DNA from: Anaeromyxobacter oryzisoli
Lineage (GTDB): Bacteria > Myxococcota > Myxococcia > Myxococcales > Anaeromyxobacteraceae
Assembly (NCBI RefSeq): GCF_022690765.1
Contig: NZ_JALCZA010000027.1
Coordinates: 1-57,913, forward strand
Direction of reading: 5' to 3'
DNA length: 57,913 nt
Below are positions 51,020-57,913 of this stretch, one piece after another. Positions within the stretch are counted from its first letter, which is position 1; each line of letters starts with the position of its first letter. The notes beneath the pieces were generated by a model. The model was not told where the DNA came from, ran no database searches, and saw only the letters and a list, made by a program, of their open reading frames with translations. Position numbers and translations under genes: made by a program.

Positions 51020-52645
51020 TCAATCCGTGTAGACGACCGCGATGAACAGCCGGCCCGCGCCGAAGCGGCGGCTGTCGCCCGTCGCGACCCCCACCCCCAC
51101 CCGCCGGAAGCGCGCGTCCCGCAGGTTCGCGGAGCGGATCGCGTCGTCGGGCGCGCTCGCGACGAACACGTCGGCGGCGGCGAGGTTCCGGCGAAGCGCG
51201 AGCGCGCGCCCGTCGAGCTCGCGGGGGTCGATCGCGTCCCGCTCGCGGAGCTCCTCCGCCGCGTCGGCGGCGAGCGCGTCCAGGGCGGCGTCCGCGGTGA
51301 GCGGCGGCCGGCCGAGGCGGGCCCGCTCGCGCCAGAGCGCCTCCCGCACGCGCGCGGCCGGCCGGAGCGGGCTCTGCGCGCCCTCGTCGGGCGGCTCGAC
51401 GAAGATCTCCGTCAGGTAGACCGCCGCGCCGCCCGACGGGAGGCGGCCGCGCGCGAGCCCCACGCCGACGCGGGTCGCGCCGGCCTGGAGCATGTTCGAG
51501 CGGTGCGCCGGGCTCTCCTCGGCCGCGTCGTGGGCCGCCCGCGCGGTGCCGCCCCGGGCGACGTTCTCGTACGCGCGCCGGAACGGGACCGACGCGGCCC
51601 GGAGGCGATCCGTGAGCTCGCCCGAGCCGGGGAGCACATGGGCGATCCGTCCCGCGGCGAGCATCCGCTCGCTGTGCCGGCGCGCCACCGCGGCGAGCTC
51701 CCTGGACGGCTCGAGCGGACGGAGCCCGTGCGCGGCGCGGAGCGCGTCGAGGGCGCGGATCACCGCCGCCTCGTCGTCCTCGCCTGCCGGCGGTCGGGCC
51801 GACGTCGCCTCGGGCCGGGAGGCGCCCGCGCCGGCGATCGGCGCCGGAGCGCCCGCCGTCACCGCGAGCAGCGCCGCCACCTCGGGTCCCCCGCGCCCGT
51901 CCCCGACCACCTCGAGGACGTACCGCCCGCTCGCCGGGAAATCGACCGCGGCGCGGAACGCACGCGCGCCGCTCGTCGGGAGCTCCCGCGCCTCCCCGGA
52001 GGGGAGGGTCGCGAAGACGCGGGCGTGCCGAAGCCCGCGCTCGAGTGCCCCGGAGAGGGTCGCGGCCGAGCCGGGCGCGACCTCGCGCGGGAACGGATCG
52101 AGCCGGAGCTTCCGGTCCGAGGCGAGCAGCACGAGCACCGTCGCGTCTCCCGCGCGCGCCGCGCCGACGCCGACGTGGGACGCCGCCGTGCCGACGATCG
52201 CCCCCGCGACGGCCGCAGGCAGGTCCTCCGCCCGGCCCCGCACCAGGAACGCGATCGGCGCTGGATCCCACGCCAGCCCGGCCGCCAGGCCGGCGCGCCG
52301 GGCCGAAGGGCCGATGGGCTCGGCCGCGCCGTCGGCGGCCCCGCGGGCGAGGGCCCGCGCGGCCAGGATCAGCGCTCCGGAGACGCGCGGACGGGGACCG
52401 GTCCCCACCTGGGCCCGGATCGCGGCCAGGGCCGCCGCCTCGACGGGCGAGAGCGCGACGTCCGGCTCTGCGCCGTAACGCGGCGCCGGCGACGCTCCGC
52501 GCGAGGGGGGCGCGAGCGGGGCGGCGGGAGCGGTGGAGGATGAGGCTCGCGCGGGAGCGGGCGTGTTCGCGGCGCATCCCGCGCCCAGCGCGGCTGCGAG
52601 CGCCGCGCCGGCCAGCCGTCGCAGCGGCAGGGCGCTCGCGATCAC
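51020..52645 (-). CDS. Lipoprotein with CAP/SCP (YkwD-like) domain
   Basis: GTG 52645 overlaps the upstream gene's stop (GTGA). The 541-residue protein has a lipoprotein signal (LAGAALAAALGAGC). A Ser/Ala/Pro linker follows, and then a domain of unknown fold (residues 60-285). The CAP domain (about 300-415) has LDALRAAHGLRPLEPSRELA, the His of GRIAHVLPG, the Glu of AYENVARGG and the His of SPAHRSNM. A C-terminal segment (residues 425-541, VREALWRERARLGRPPLTAD and FRRVGVGVATG) looks like a second, degenerate CAP domain lacking those His residues. Location is the cell envelope; activity unknown. Confidence 0.85.
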   Translation of the reverse strand: MIASALPLRRLAGAALAAALGAGCAANTPAPARASSSTAPAAPLAPPSRGASPAPRYGAEPDVALSPVEAAALAAIRAQVGTGPRPRVSGALILAARALARGAADGAAEPIGPSARRAGLAAGLAWDPAPIAFLVRGRAEDLPAAVAGAIVGTAASHVGVGAARAGDATVLVLLASDRKLRLDPFPREVAPGSAATLSGALERGLRHARVFATLPSGEARELPTSGARAFRAAVDFPASGRYVLEVVGDGRGGPEVAALLAVTAGAPAPIAGAGASRPEATSARPPAGEDDEAAVIRALDALRAAHGLRPLEPSRELAAVARRHSERMLAAGRIAHVLPGSGELTDRLRAASVPFRRAYENVARGGTARAAHDAAEESPAHRSNMLQAGATRVGVGLARGRLPSGGAAVYLTEIFVEPPDEGAQSPLRPAARVREALWRERARLGRPPLTADAALDALAADAAEELRERDAIDPRELDGRALALRRNLAAADVFVASAPDDAIRSANLRDARFRRVGVGVATGDSRRFGAGRLFIAVVYTD

Positions 52646-52938
52646 CGCCCCGGGTCCACCCGGACGTCCAGCCCCTGGGCGATCTTCCGCCCGAGCCGCG
52701 CGTTCACCCGATCGCACACGATCGCCTCGTTGGCGGAGAGCTGGGTGGCCCAGGCCTCGGACCGGACGAGCACCAGCAGGCGGCCGTCGCGCATGAGACC
52801 CCGCATGGACGCCTCCCGCGCCAGCCTGGGGCCACAGGCCTCCGCGAACGCCGCCGCAAGCGCCGCGGCCCGGGCCTCCGGCCGAGGGGCGAGGAGCCCG
52901 GCGAGCGCTGCTGCGGCGGTGACACGGCGGCCTCTCAT
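52642..52938 (-). CDS. DUF721 (DciA-like) protein
   Basis: ATG 52938 starts a 98-residue protein containing FAEACGPRLAREASMRGLMR, LLVLVRSEAWATQLSANEAI and VNARLGRKIAQGLDVRVDPG, matching DUF721. Proteins of this family include DciA, the loader of replicative helicase DnaB in many bacteria. The ATG lies in the end of the inverted-repeat element (52935-53113), so the element appears to supply the start codon and leader. Usual DciA proteins are longer, so this is a short form. Confidence 0.8.
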   Translation of the reverse strand: MRGRRVTAAAALAGLLAPRPEARAAALAAAFAEACGPRLAREASMRGLMRDGRLLVLVRSEAWATQLSANEAIVCDRVNARLGRKIAQGLDVRVDPGR

Positions 52939-53113
52939 GGCGCCACCCGCTTGCGTTGAGCGTCGCGAGGCACACGATGCCGTCGCCGAGCGGGGGCACA
53001 CGACGACCGAGCAGCGCAGGCGTGCCTGTTGGCACGTCGAGCAGCGCAGGGAGGAGTCTGCCCCGCGCAGGCAGGCAGCGTGCGCCGCAGCAGCTCAATG
53101 CGAGTGGGTGTCG
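52935..53113 (-). repeat. Dispersed inverted-repeat element, long copy
   Basis: Two end blocks (52935-52976 and 53078-53113) match the copy at 24982-25062 and are inverted relative to each other. The roughly 25-bp terminal inverted repeat pairs GTTGAGC with GCTCAAT. On the plus strand most mismatches become G-T/G-U pairs, so the plus strand is the better folded one. The 101-base centre has its own hairpin CGTGCC-TGTT-GGCACG and repeats of GAGCAGCGCAG. Confidence 0.8.
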
Positions 53114-53270
53114 CCATCACGGAAAGGGGACCCTATGAGGCACACCGTGGGCCCGTCAAGGTACGCTCGATGCGAGCAGGGTGCCGACAGGACTGCGACA
53201 ACGAGCCGCGCTTTCAACAGGGGGTGCGGCACGTGTGCTAACGTTTCTACCCGCTCCGGGGGAAACGCTC

Positions 53271-54602
53271 GTGTCCAGGATCCAGACAGCGGGTGAACAG
53301 CCCGCTCACGCCCACACGTCGGCATCCCGCGGACGATTGAACCTGTCGTGGATCGTCCAGCTCCACTGGTGGGCGATCCTCGGACAGGGTGTGGTCATCT
53401 CCGGGGCTTCGGCCTGGTCCGACATCGGCCTGCCCGCCACCACGCTCGTCGTCCTCCTCGTCCTGGAGGCGGCCGGGAACCTGGTCCTCGGCGAGTGGGC
53501 GAAGCGCGCGCGCGTGACGGACGGCGCGATCGCCGTGGTGATGCTGCTCGACGCGGTCGTCCTCACGGTGCTGCTCGACCTGACCGGCGGCGCCTCGAAC
53601 CCGTTCTCGACGCTGTACCTCGTGAACATCGCGCTCGCCGCCGTGCTCCTGCCGCCGCGCTGGTCGTGGCTCCTGATGGGCGCGAGCCTCGCGGGCTTCG
53701 GCTCGCTCTTCGTGCACGAACGGTTCTTCGGGGCGGGGCACCACATCAGCTCGAAGATGGACTACGCGCAGATGATGGCCGCCCACCTGCGCGGGATGTG
53801 GGTCGCCTTCGCGCTCGCGGCGGTGTTCGTGGTGTTCTTCGTCCAGCGCGTCACCCGCGCGCTCGCCGACCGCGAGAAGGAGCTGCAGGAGGCGCGCGCA
53901 CGCGGCGAGCGGCGCGAGAAGCTGGCCTCGCTCGCGACCCTGGCGGCGGGCGCGGCGCACGAGCTCTCGACGCCGCTCTCCACCATCGCCGTCGTCGCCA
54001 ACGAGCTGCAGCGCTCGCTCCCCGTGGAGTCGTCGCAGGCCGCGCGGGACGATCTCACCCTGGTGCGCGAGCAGGTCGCGCGCTGCCGCGAGATCCTCGA
54101 CCGCATGGCGGCGCACGCGGGGGAGAACGTCGGCGAGCGGCTGGCGGTGCTCCCGGTCGGCGACTGGATCGCCGCCGCCCTGGAGGGGCTCTCCGGGCGC
54201 GAGCGCGTGCTCGTGGAGATCGCGCCGGAGGCGCGGGCGGCCGCGCTCTCCGGGCCGCCGCGCGGGCTCGCGGACGCGCTCCGGGGCCTGCTCAAGAACG
54301 CGATCCAGGCCTCGCCGCCCGGCGCGGAGGTGGCGTTCCGGGCCGCCCCTGCGGGCGACAGGATCCGGCTCTCGGTGGTGGATCGGGGCCGGGGCATGAC
54401 CCCCGACGTGCTCTCGCGCGTCGGCGAGCCGTTCTTCACCACGAAGGTCCCGGGGGAGGGCATGGGGCTGGGCCTCTTCCTCACCCGGGCGCTGGCCGAG
54501 CAACTCGGCGGCGCGTTTCACATCACCTCCACCCCAGGGGAGGGGACGGAGGCACGCATCGACCTGCCGGCCAGCCGCGCCGGCGACAGGAGGAGCGCAT
54601 GA
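53271..54602 (+). CDS. regB: RegB/PrrB-type redox sensor histidine kinase
   Basis: GTG 53271 (GGGGGA nine bases upstream) begins a 443-residue protein with about six membrane helices (residues 28-195). It carries GGASNPF at about residues 106-112, the quinone-binding loop motif (GGxxNPF) of RegB. The H-box has the phospho-acceptor His230 in TLAAGAAHELSTPLSTIAVV. Cys272 in VARCREIL lies 42 residues later, the place of the redox-active Cys in RegB. The ATPase domain has LKNAIQASPPG, VDRGRGMTPDVL and GEGMGLGLFLTRALAEQLGG. It overlaps regA by four bases. Confidence 0.93.
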   Translation: MSRIQTAGEQPAHAHTSASRGRLNLSWIVQLHWWAILGQGVVISGASAWSDIGLPATTLVVLLVLEAAGNLVLGEWAKRARVTDGAIAVVMLLDAVVLTVLLDLTGGASNPFSTLYLVNIALAAVLLPPRWSWLLMGASLAGFGSLFVHERFFGAGHHISSKMDYAQMMAAHLRGMWVAFALAAVFVVFFVQRVTRALADREKELQEARARGERREKLASLATLAAGAAHELSTPLSTIAVVANELQRSLPVESSQAARDDLTLVREQVARCREILDRMAAHAGENVGERLAVLPVGDWIAAALEGLSGRERVLVEIAPEARAAALSGPPRGLADALRGLLKNAIQASPPGAEVAFRAAPAGDRIRLSVVDRGRGMTPDVLSRVGEPFFTTKVPGEGMGLGLFLTRALAEQLGGAFHITSTPGEGTEARIDLPASRAGDRRSA

Positions 54603-55153
54603 CGACGACGGCCGAAGCGAACCACGAGACCTTGCCGAGCATCCTGCTCGTGGATGACGACGAGGTGCTGCGGGAGCGCCTCGCGACGGCGATCCGGGCG
54701 CGGGGCTACGAGGTTCGCACCGCCGGCAGCGCGGACGACGCGCTGCGCGAGGCCGCCCGCGAGTCGCCGGAGATGGCGGTGCTCGATCTGCGGATGCCGG
54801 GCGGCTCGGGCCTCGAGATCCTGAAGGAGCTGCGGCGCCAGGACCCGTCCACGCGCGTCCTGATGCTCACGGGCTACGGCAGCATCTCGACCGCGGTCGA
54901 GGCGGTCCGCGAGGGGGCGGTCGGCTACCTGCCCAAGCCCGCCGACGCGGACGAGATCCTCGCGGCCCTCAACGGGACGAACACCGCGAAGGAGAAGGGC
55001 ATCGAGACGCCCTCGCTCGCGCGCGCCGAGTGGGAGCACATCCAGCGCGTGCTCACGGACTGTGGCGGCAACATCTCCGAGGCGGCGCGCCGCCTCGGCA
55101 TCCACCGCCGCTCGCTCCAGCGGAAGCTCCACAAGTACCCGCCGGCGCGCTGA
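54599..55153 (+). CDS. regA: RegA/PrrA/ActR-type response regulator
   Basis: The 184-residue protein has a receiver domain (ILLVDDDEVLRERLATAIRA) with the phospho-acceptor Asp63 in MAVLDLRMPGGSG. A Fis-type DNA-binding C-terminus follows: VLTDCGGNISEAARRLGIHR, then RSLQRKLHKYPPAR. This is the RegA/ActR plan exactly, including size. With RegB it should control energy metabolism genes according to the quinone or redox state. It is the second gene of the pair. Confidence 0.94.
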   Translation: MTTTAEANHETLPSILLVDDDEVLRERLATAIRARGYEVRTAGSADDALREAARESPEMAVLDLRMPGGSGLEILKELRRQDPSTRVLMLTGYGSISTAVEAVREGAVGYLPKPADADEILAALNGTNTAKEKGIETPSLARAEWEHIQRVLTDCGGNISEAARRLGIHRRSLQRKLHKYPPAR

Positions 55154-55218
55154 CGCTCGCCGCGCCGACCACCCCGCCCGCCACGCGCCCTGCCGAGGGG
55201 GCGCGGCCTCCGTCGCCG

Positions 55219-55261
55219 CGACCCGCGGCGGACGCGAATCCTTTTCGTCCGCCGCGGGTCG
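55219..55261. terminator. Perfect 16-bp inverted repeat after regA
   Basis: CGACCCGCGGCGGACG and CGTCCGCCGCGGGTCG are exact complements around an 11-base loop (CGAATCCTTTT). It lies between regA and the thioredoxin gene and is probably a terminator. It could also be a binding site. Confidence 0.6.
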
Positions 55262-55320
55262 GACTATGCGAAGGGCGGGCGCGGCGGCCGATGGACGGCG
55301 GCGCCGAGGAGCGAGAGAAA

Positions 55321-55731
55321 ATGGGTGACGCCACCACGGCCACGGTCGAGATCAACGACCAGAACTTCAAGCAGGTCGCCGAGAAGGACGGCATCGTCCT
55401 CATCGACTGGTGGGCGCCCTGGTGCGGCCCGTGCCGGGCGTTCGGACCGACGTACGAGAAGGTCGCGAAGAACCATCCGGACATCACCTTCGGCAAGGTG
55501 AACACCGAGGTGGAGCAGGGGCTCGCGGGCTCCTTCGAGATCCGGTCGATCCCGACGCTCATGATCCTGCGGGATCGCGTGCTCCTCTTCGCCCAGCCCG
55601 GCGCGCTGCCGGAGGCCGCGCTCGAGGACCTCATCCGCCAGACGCGCGCGCTCGACATGGACAAGGTGCGCGCCGAGATCGCGGCGCAGGAGAAGACGCA
55701 GCAGGACAAGACGGCGCCGCAGGAGTCGTAA
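55321..55731 (+). CDS. Thioredoxin
   Basis: ATG 55321 (MGDATTATVEINDQNFKQVA) is preferred; an in-frame ATG 30 bases upstream exists. The 136-residue protein has the active site WWAPWCGPCRAFGPTYEKVA (CGPC), the cis-Pro in EIRSIPTLMILR and a charged C-terminal extension of about 30 residues (ALDMDKVRAEIAAQEKTQQD). No signal peptide, so it is a cytoplasmic disulfide reductase. Adjacency to RegB/RegA is compatible with redox control but not proof. Confidence 0.95.
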   Translation: MGDATTATVEINDQNFKQVAEKDGIVLIDWWAPWCGPCRAFGPTYEKVAKNHPDITFGKVNTEVEQGLAGSFEIRSIPTLMILRDRVLLFAQPGALPEAALEDLIRQTRALDMDKVRAEIAAQEKTQQDKTAPQES

Positions 55732-55808
55732 CCGGTACGTCGCCGGAGACATGCGGAGAGGGCGGGGGCTTCGTGCCGCCCGCCCTCTCCCTGCATCACC
55801 GTCCGGCG

Positions 55809-56390
55809 CTACTTCCCGCCGCCCGGCGCCGTCCCGGTCCCGGATTCCGGCGCGGGCGTGCTGGGCGTGCTGGGCGTGCTGGGCGCGCCGTACGAGCCGG
55901 TCTGCGACTTGGAGCCCGCCGACATCACCTCGATCCGGTGCACCTGGACGGTGTCGCCGGTCCCCGAGTAGCTCGCGCGGACCTGGTCGCCCTCGCGGAT
56001 GTCGCTGAGGGAGCCGACCTGCCCGTCCTTCATCACTTGCGTGTCGCTGCTCACCCTCAGCTTCTTGTCCGAGTTGGCGAGGGTGAGCTGGTTCGCGTCG
56101 CGGTCGAACTTCTGGACCGTGCCGGTGAGCTCGTTCGCCGCGCTCGGCGCGCCAGGCGTCGTCGCCGCGCTCGACCCGGTGCCCCCCATCGTGCCGGTGC
56201 TCGACGGCTGCTGCTGGCCGGTCGAGGAGCTCGACTCCGACGGCTGCTGCTGGCTGCTCGAGGAGCTCGACTCCGACGGCTGCTGCGGGCTGCTCGAAGA
56301 GCCTCCGTATTGCGCGAGCGCCGGGAGCGCCGCCGCGAGGAGCCCCGCCATCCCGAGCCCCGTCACCGTACCCCATCCGAAATGCCTCAT
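55809..56390 (-). CDS. Exported low-complexity protein with DUF5666-like domain
   Basis: ATG 56390 has GGAGGAG three bases upstream. The 193-residue protein has a signal peptide (GLGMAGLLAAALPALA). A Ser/Gln-rich stretch follows with the repeat QQPSESSSS, and then a small beta domain (NELTGTVQKFDRDANQLTLA, then SDIREGDQVRASYSG). A Ser/Thr/Pro-rich tail ends the protein. The domain resembles DUF5666/OB-like exported domains. Function unknown. Confidence 0.85.
   Translation of the reverse strand: MRHFGWGTVTGLGMAGLLAAALPALAQYGGSSSSPQQPSESSSSSSQQQPSESSSSTGQQQPSSTGTMGGTGSSAATTPGAPSAANELTGTVQKFDRDANQLTLANSDKKLRVSSDTQVMKDGQVGSLSDIREGDQVRASYSGTGDTVQVHRIEVMSAGSKSQTGSYGAPSTPSTPSTPAPESGTGTAPGGGK
56208..56302 (-). 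repeat. 36-bp tandem repeat in the exported protein gene
   Basis: Two full 36-base units (56208-56243 and 56244-56279) and a partial third encode the Ser/Gln repeats (PSESSSS with QQ). The unit is a multiple of three, so copy changes alter only linker length. Confidence 0.85.
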
Positions 56391-56417
56391 CGCTCCTCCC
56401 CTTCCCTGGTTCGGTTC

Positions 56418-56467
56418 ATCGGGAGCCAGGCCGACGCGGCGCTGGCTCGTTCGTGCTGGCTCCCGAT
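56418..56467. repeat. 12-bp inverted repeat upstream of the exported protein gene
   Basis: ATCGGGAGCCAG and CTGGCTCCCGAT are perfect complements separated by 26 bases. They lie 28 bases before the minus-strand start. This could be an operator or RNA stem; no promoter is evident. Confidence 0.6.
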
Positions 56468-56566
56468 ACGCTAGTGACGCGCTCCGCCGAGCACAGTGGT
56501 CGCCCCGATGGCGCGACTCTCGGGGAGGCGTCCGCCCGCGCCCGGAGCGACGCTCCCGCCGCCTGC

Positions 56567-56601
56567 TGTCCCACGCCCCATGTCCCTTGTCCCACGTCCC
56601 G
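56567..56601. repeat. Five tandem heptamers in the intergenic gap
   Basis: TGTCCCA, CGCCCCA, TGTCCCT, TGTCCCA and CGTCCCG occur in a row, written as CCC-N-YG-N when rotated. The same form (CCCGTGG) is found in the heptamer block near 44.8 kb. Confidence 0.75.
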
Positions 56602-56658
56602 TCAGACCGGCTTGCTACCTGAACGCCCGAGCAGCTATCTTGCTGCCGGAGCCGCTGG

Positions 56659-57378
56659 ATGGAAACGGGGACGGAAACGACGGAGACGGGAACGGCGGGG
56701 ATGAGAAAGGAGCGTCACGTCGTCATCTCCGAGCTGCGCGAGGCGATCCGGAAGATCGAGCGGAGGCCGGCGCGGCGGGGCGGGGTCGTGCCGTGCGGCC
56801 GGCCGGAGATCGACGGGGTCCTCCCGGGCGGCGGCTTCCCCCGCGGCGCCCTCACCGAGCTCGCCGGAGGCCCGGCGAGCGGCAAGACGGCCGCCGCCCT
56901 GTCGCTGCTCTCGGTCCTCGGACCGGACGAGCTGTTCGCGTGGATCGACACGCACGGCGAGCTGTACCCGCCGGCCGCCGCGGCGCTCGGCGTCGATCTC
57001 GGGCGGCTGCTCCTCGTCCGCCCGCCCGTGGGTTCGGCCGGCGGCGCCGAACGGTCGCTCCCCGCCGTGCTCTGGGCGGCCGAGGCGCTGCTCGCCTCCG
57101 GCGCGTTCGCCGCCGTGGCCGTGGACGCGCCGGAGGCGCGGCTGGCGCGCGGCGGCGACGCCGTCGCGCAGCGCCTGCGAGGGGCCGCGGAGAAGGGAGG
57201 CGCGGTGGGGCTCTGGCTCTCGAAGCCCGGCGCCGCGATCCGCGTCCCGGCGGCCGTGCGGCTGGAGCTGACGGCGGTCGCCGGGCGGGTGGTCGCCTCC
57301 AGGCGCCTCGACGGAGGCCCGATCGGACGGGAGCTCCTCCGCCGCGCGGGCGCGAGGAGGTCCGGCCATGCCGCGTGA
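56659..57378 (+). CDS. imuA: ImuA-like RecA-related protein of the mutagenesis cassette
   Basis: The frame is open from ATG 56659, but its first 14 codons come from a GGAAAC-type hexamer repeat (METGTETTETGTAG). Met15 at 56701 (MRKERHVVISELREAI) may be the real start. The body has a RecA/SulA-like fold: CGRPEIDGVLPGGGFPRGAL, then the P-loop-like ELAGGPASGKTAAALSLLSV, and AWIDTHGELYPPAAAALGVD. ImuA acts with ImuB and DnaE2 in damage-induced translesion synthesis. It overlaps imuB by 11 bases. No LexA box was identified. Confidence 0.85.
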   Translation: METGTETTETGTAGMRKERHVVISELREAIRKIERRPARRGGVVPCGRPEIDGVLPGGGFPRGALTELAGGPASGKTAAALSLLSVLGPDELFAWIDTHGELYPPAAAALGVDLGRLLLVRPPVGSAGGAERSLPAVLWAAEALLASGAFAAVAVDAPEARLARGGDAVAQRLRGAAEKGGAVGLWLSKPGAAIRVPAAVRLELTAVAGRVVASRRLDGGPIGRELLRRAGARRSGHAA

Positions 57379-57913
57379 GCGGCCGGCGCCGCGCGTGCTC
57401 GCGCTCCAGCTCCCGGACCTCCCGCTCCAGCGGCTGCGACGCGCCCGGGAGGCCGGGGTGGGCGGGGGACGGCCCCTCGCCATCGTGGAGGAGGGGCGCG
57501 TCGTCTGCTGCGATGCGGCCGCGCGAGCGGCCGGCGTTCGGGCGGGCGCGACCGCGACGGAGGCGCTCGCCGCGTGCGGGCGGCTCGAGGCCGTCCCGCA
57601 CGATCGCGCCGCCGACCGGTCGGCCCTCCAGGCGCTGGCCGAGGCGCTGTCCGCCCTCGCGCCCGCGGTCGAGCTCTCGCCGCCGGACCTCCTCCTCCTC
57701 GACGCGAGCGCCGCGCACCTGCTCGCGCCCCGCACGCCGGTCGCTGGCACGGTCCCGGACGCGCCGGCGGAGGACGCCGACGCCGCGGGCGAGCGAGCCC
57801 TGGTGGAGCGGGCCCTCGCGCTCGCGGCCGAGATGGGCTACGCGGCGCGGGCGGTCGTCGCGACGGGGCGAGGGCCGGCCCGCGCGCTGGCGAGCGCCGC
57901 GCCGGGCGGGGCG
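57368..57913 (+). CDS. imuB: ImuB, Y-family polymerase-like protein (C-terminus cut by window edge)
   Basis: ATG 57368 starts MPRERPAPRVLALQLPDLPL and the frame runs off the right edge after 182 codons. RPLAIVEEGRVVCCDAAARAA, GVRAGATATEALAACGRLEA and the Asp-containing ELSPPDLLLLDASAAHLL match the N-terminal part of ImuB. In that family the catalytic acidic residues of true Y-family polymerases are replaced. ImuB is the hub that links ImuA, DnaE2 and the beta clamp. dnaE2 is expected next. Confidence 0.88.
   Translation, partial: MPRERPAPRVLALQLPDLPLQRLRRAREAGVGGGRPLAIVEEGRVVCCDAAARAAGVRAGATATEALAACGRLEAVPHDRAADRSALQALAEALSALAPAVELSPPDLLLLDASAAHLLAPRTPVAGTVPDAPAEDADAAGERALVERALALAAEMGYAARAVVATGRGPARALASAAPGGA

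Noticed and set aside
52935-53113. Integron attC-like site, because GTTGAGC and GCTCAAC-like boxes occur at the ends
   Set aside because: The boxes have the opposite order to attC (RYYYAAC...GTTRRRY), and no integrase or cassette array is present. It is better described as an inverted-repeat element.
56391-56658. LexA/SOS box before imuA
   Set aside because: No known deltaproteobacterial LexA motif could be recognised with confidence. The gap is filled by repeats instead.

Overview
This is a roughly 70% GC window with closely packed genes, many GTG/TTG starts and frequent 4-base ATGA/GTGA overlaps. The protein content suggests a Myxococcota (deltaproteobacterial) chromosome, most like Anaeromyxobacter: two GGDEF proteins, a Fis-like helix-turn-helix protein, a Feo locus with a fused regulator-FeoA gene, RegB/RegA-type redox signalling, and a tRNA-tuf-secE-nusG-rpl-rpoBC superoperon. 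The genus is inferred from gene content, not from a search.

Layout. 1-5.2 kb: a truncated response-regulator diguanylate cyclase, a 33-residue membrane protein, a TPR membrane protein, tRNA-Leu, a Fis-like protein and a HEAT-repeat membrane protein. 5.2-12.8 kb: an iron and flavin locus. It runs Fur box, fur-like gene, feoB, a small Cys-rich protein, a DtxR-like/FeoA fusion, a porin with an 18-bp tandem repeat, an FMN-binding exported protein, two related small membrane proteins, and a convergent apbE. 12.9-16.2 kb: a TetR-MFS-HlyD efflux operon. 16.3-26.3 kb: ftsB coupled to a GAF/GGDEF protein, a PIN-PhoH ATPase, a DUF493 protein, a lipid/DAG-kinase-like protein, dnaK, a RimK-like ligase, an exported protein and an RlmB-type methyltransferase.

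26.35-42.1 kb: the information-processing core. A strong promoter precedes tRNA-Thr, Tyr, Gly and Thr, followed by tuf, rpmG, tRNA-Trp, secE, nusG, rplK, rplA, an L10-type leader, rplJ, rplL, rpoB and rpoC, then a separately promoted small sigma-70-family factor. 42.3-44.7 kb: an isolated FliH/SctL-FliI/SctN-FliJ/SctO module, followed by an unusual hexamer/heptamer repeat. 45-53 kb: plsC, psuG, rnd, slt, a small Cys protein, a CAP-domain lipoprotein and a DUF721 (DciA-like) gene. 53.2-57.9 kb: RegB/RegA, a thioredoxin, a low-complexity exported protein and imuA-imuB, the last cut by the window edge.

The most interesting items are these. (1) The iron/flavin locus has the parts for extracytosolic flavin-based electron transfer: an FMN carrier protein, ApbE, two small histidine-containing membrane proteins and a porin, next to ferrous iron uptake and Fur control. 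(2) A dispersed inverted-repeat element has two copies 28 kb apart, with a compensatory base-pair change in its stem. (3) A type III/flagellar ATPase module stands alone. (4) Short tandem heptamer/hexamer repeats occur in two gaps. No CRISPR array, insertion sequence, rRNA gene or prophage was seen.
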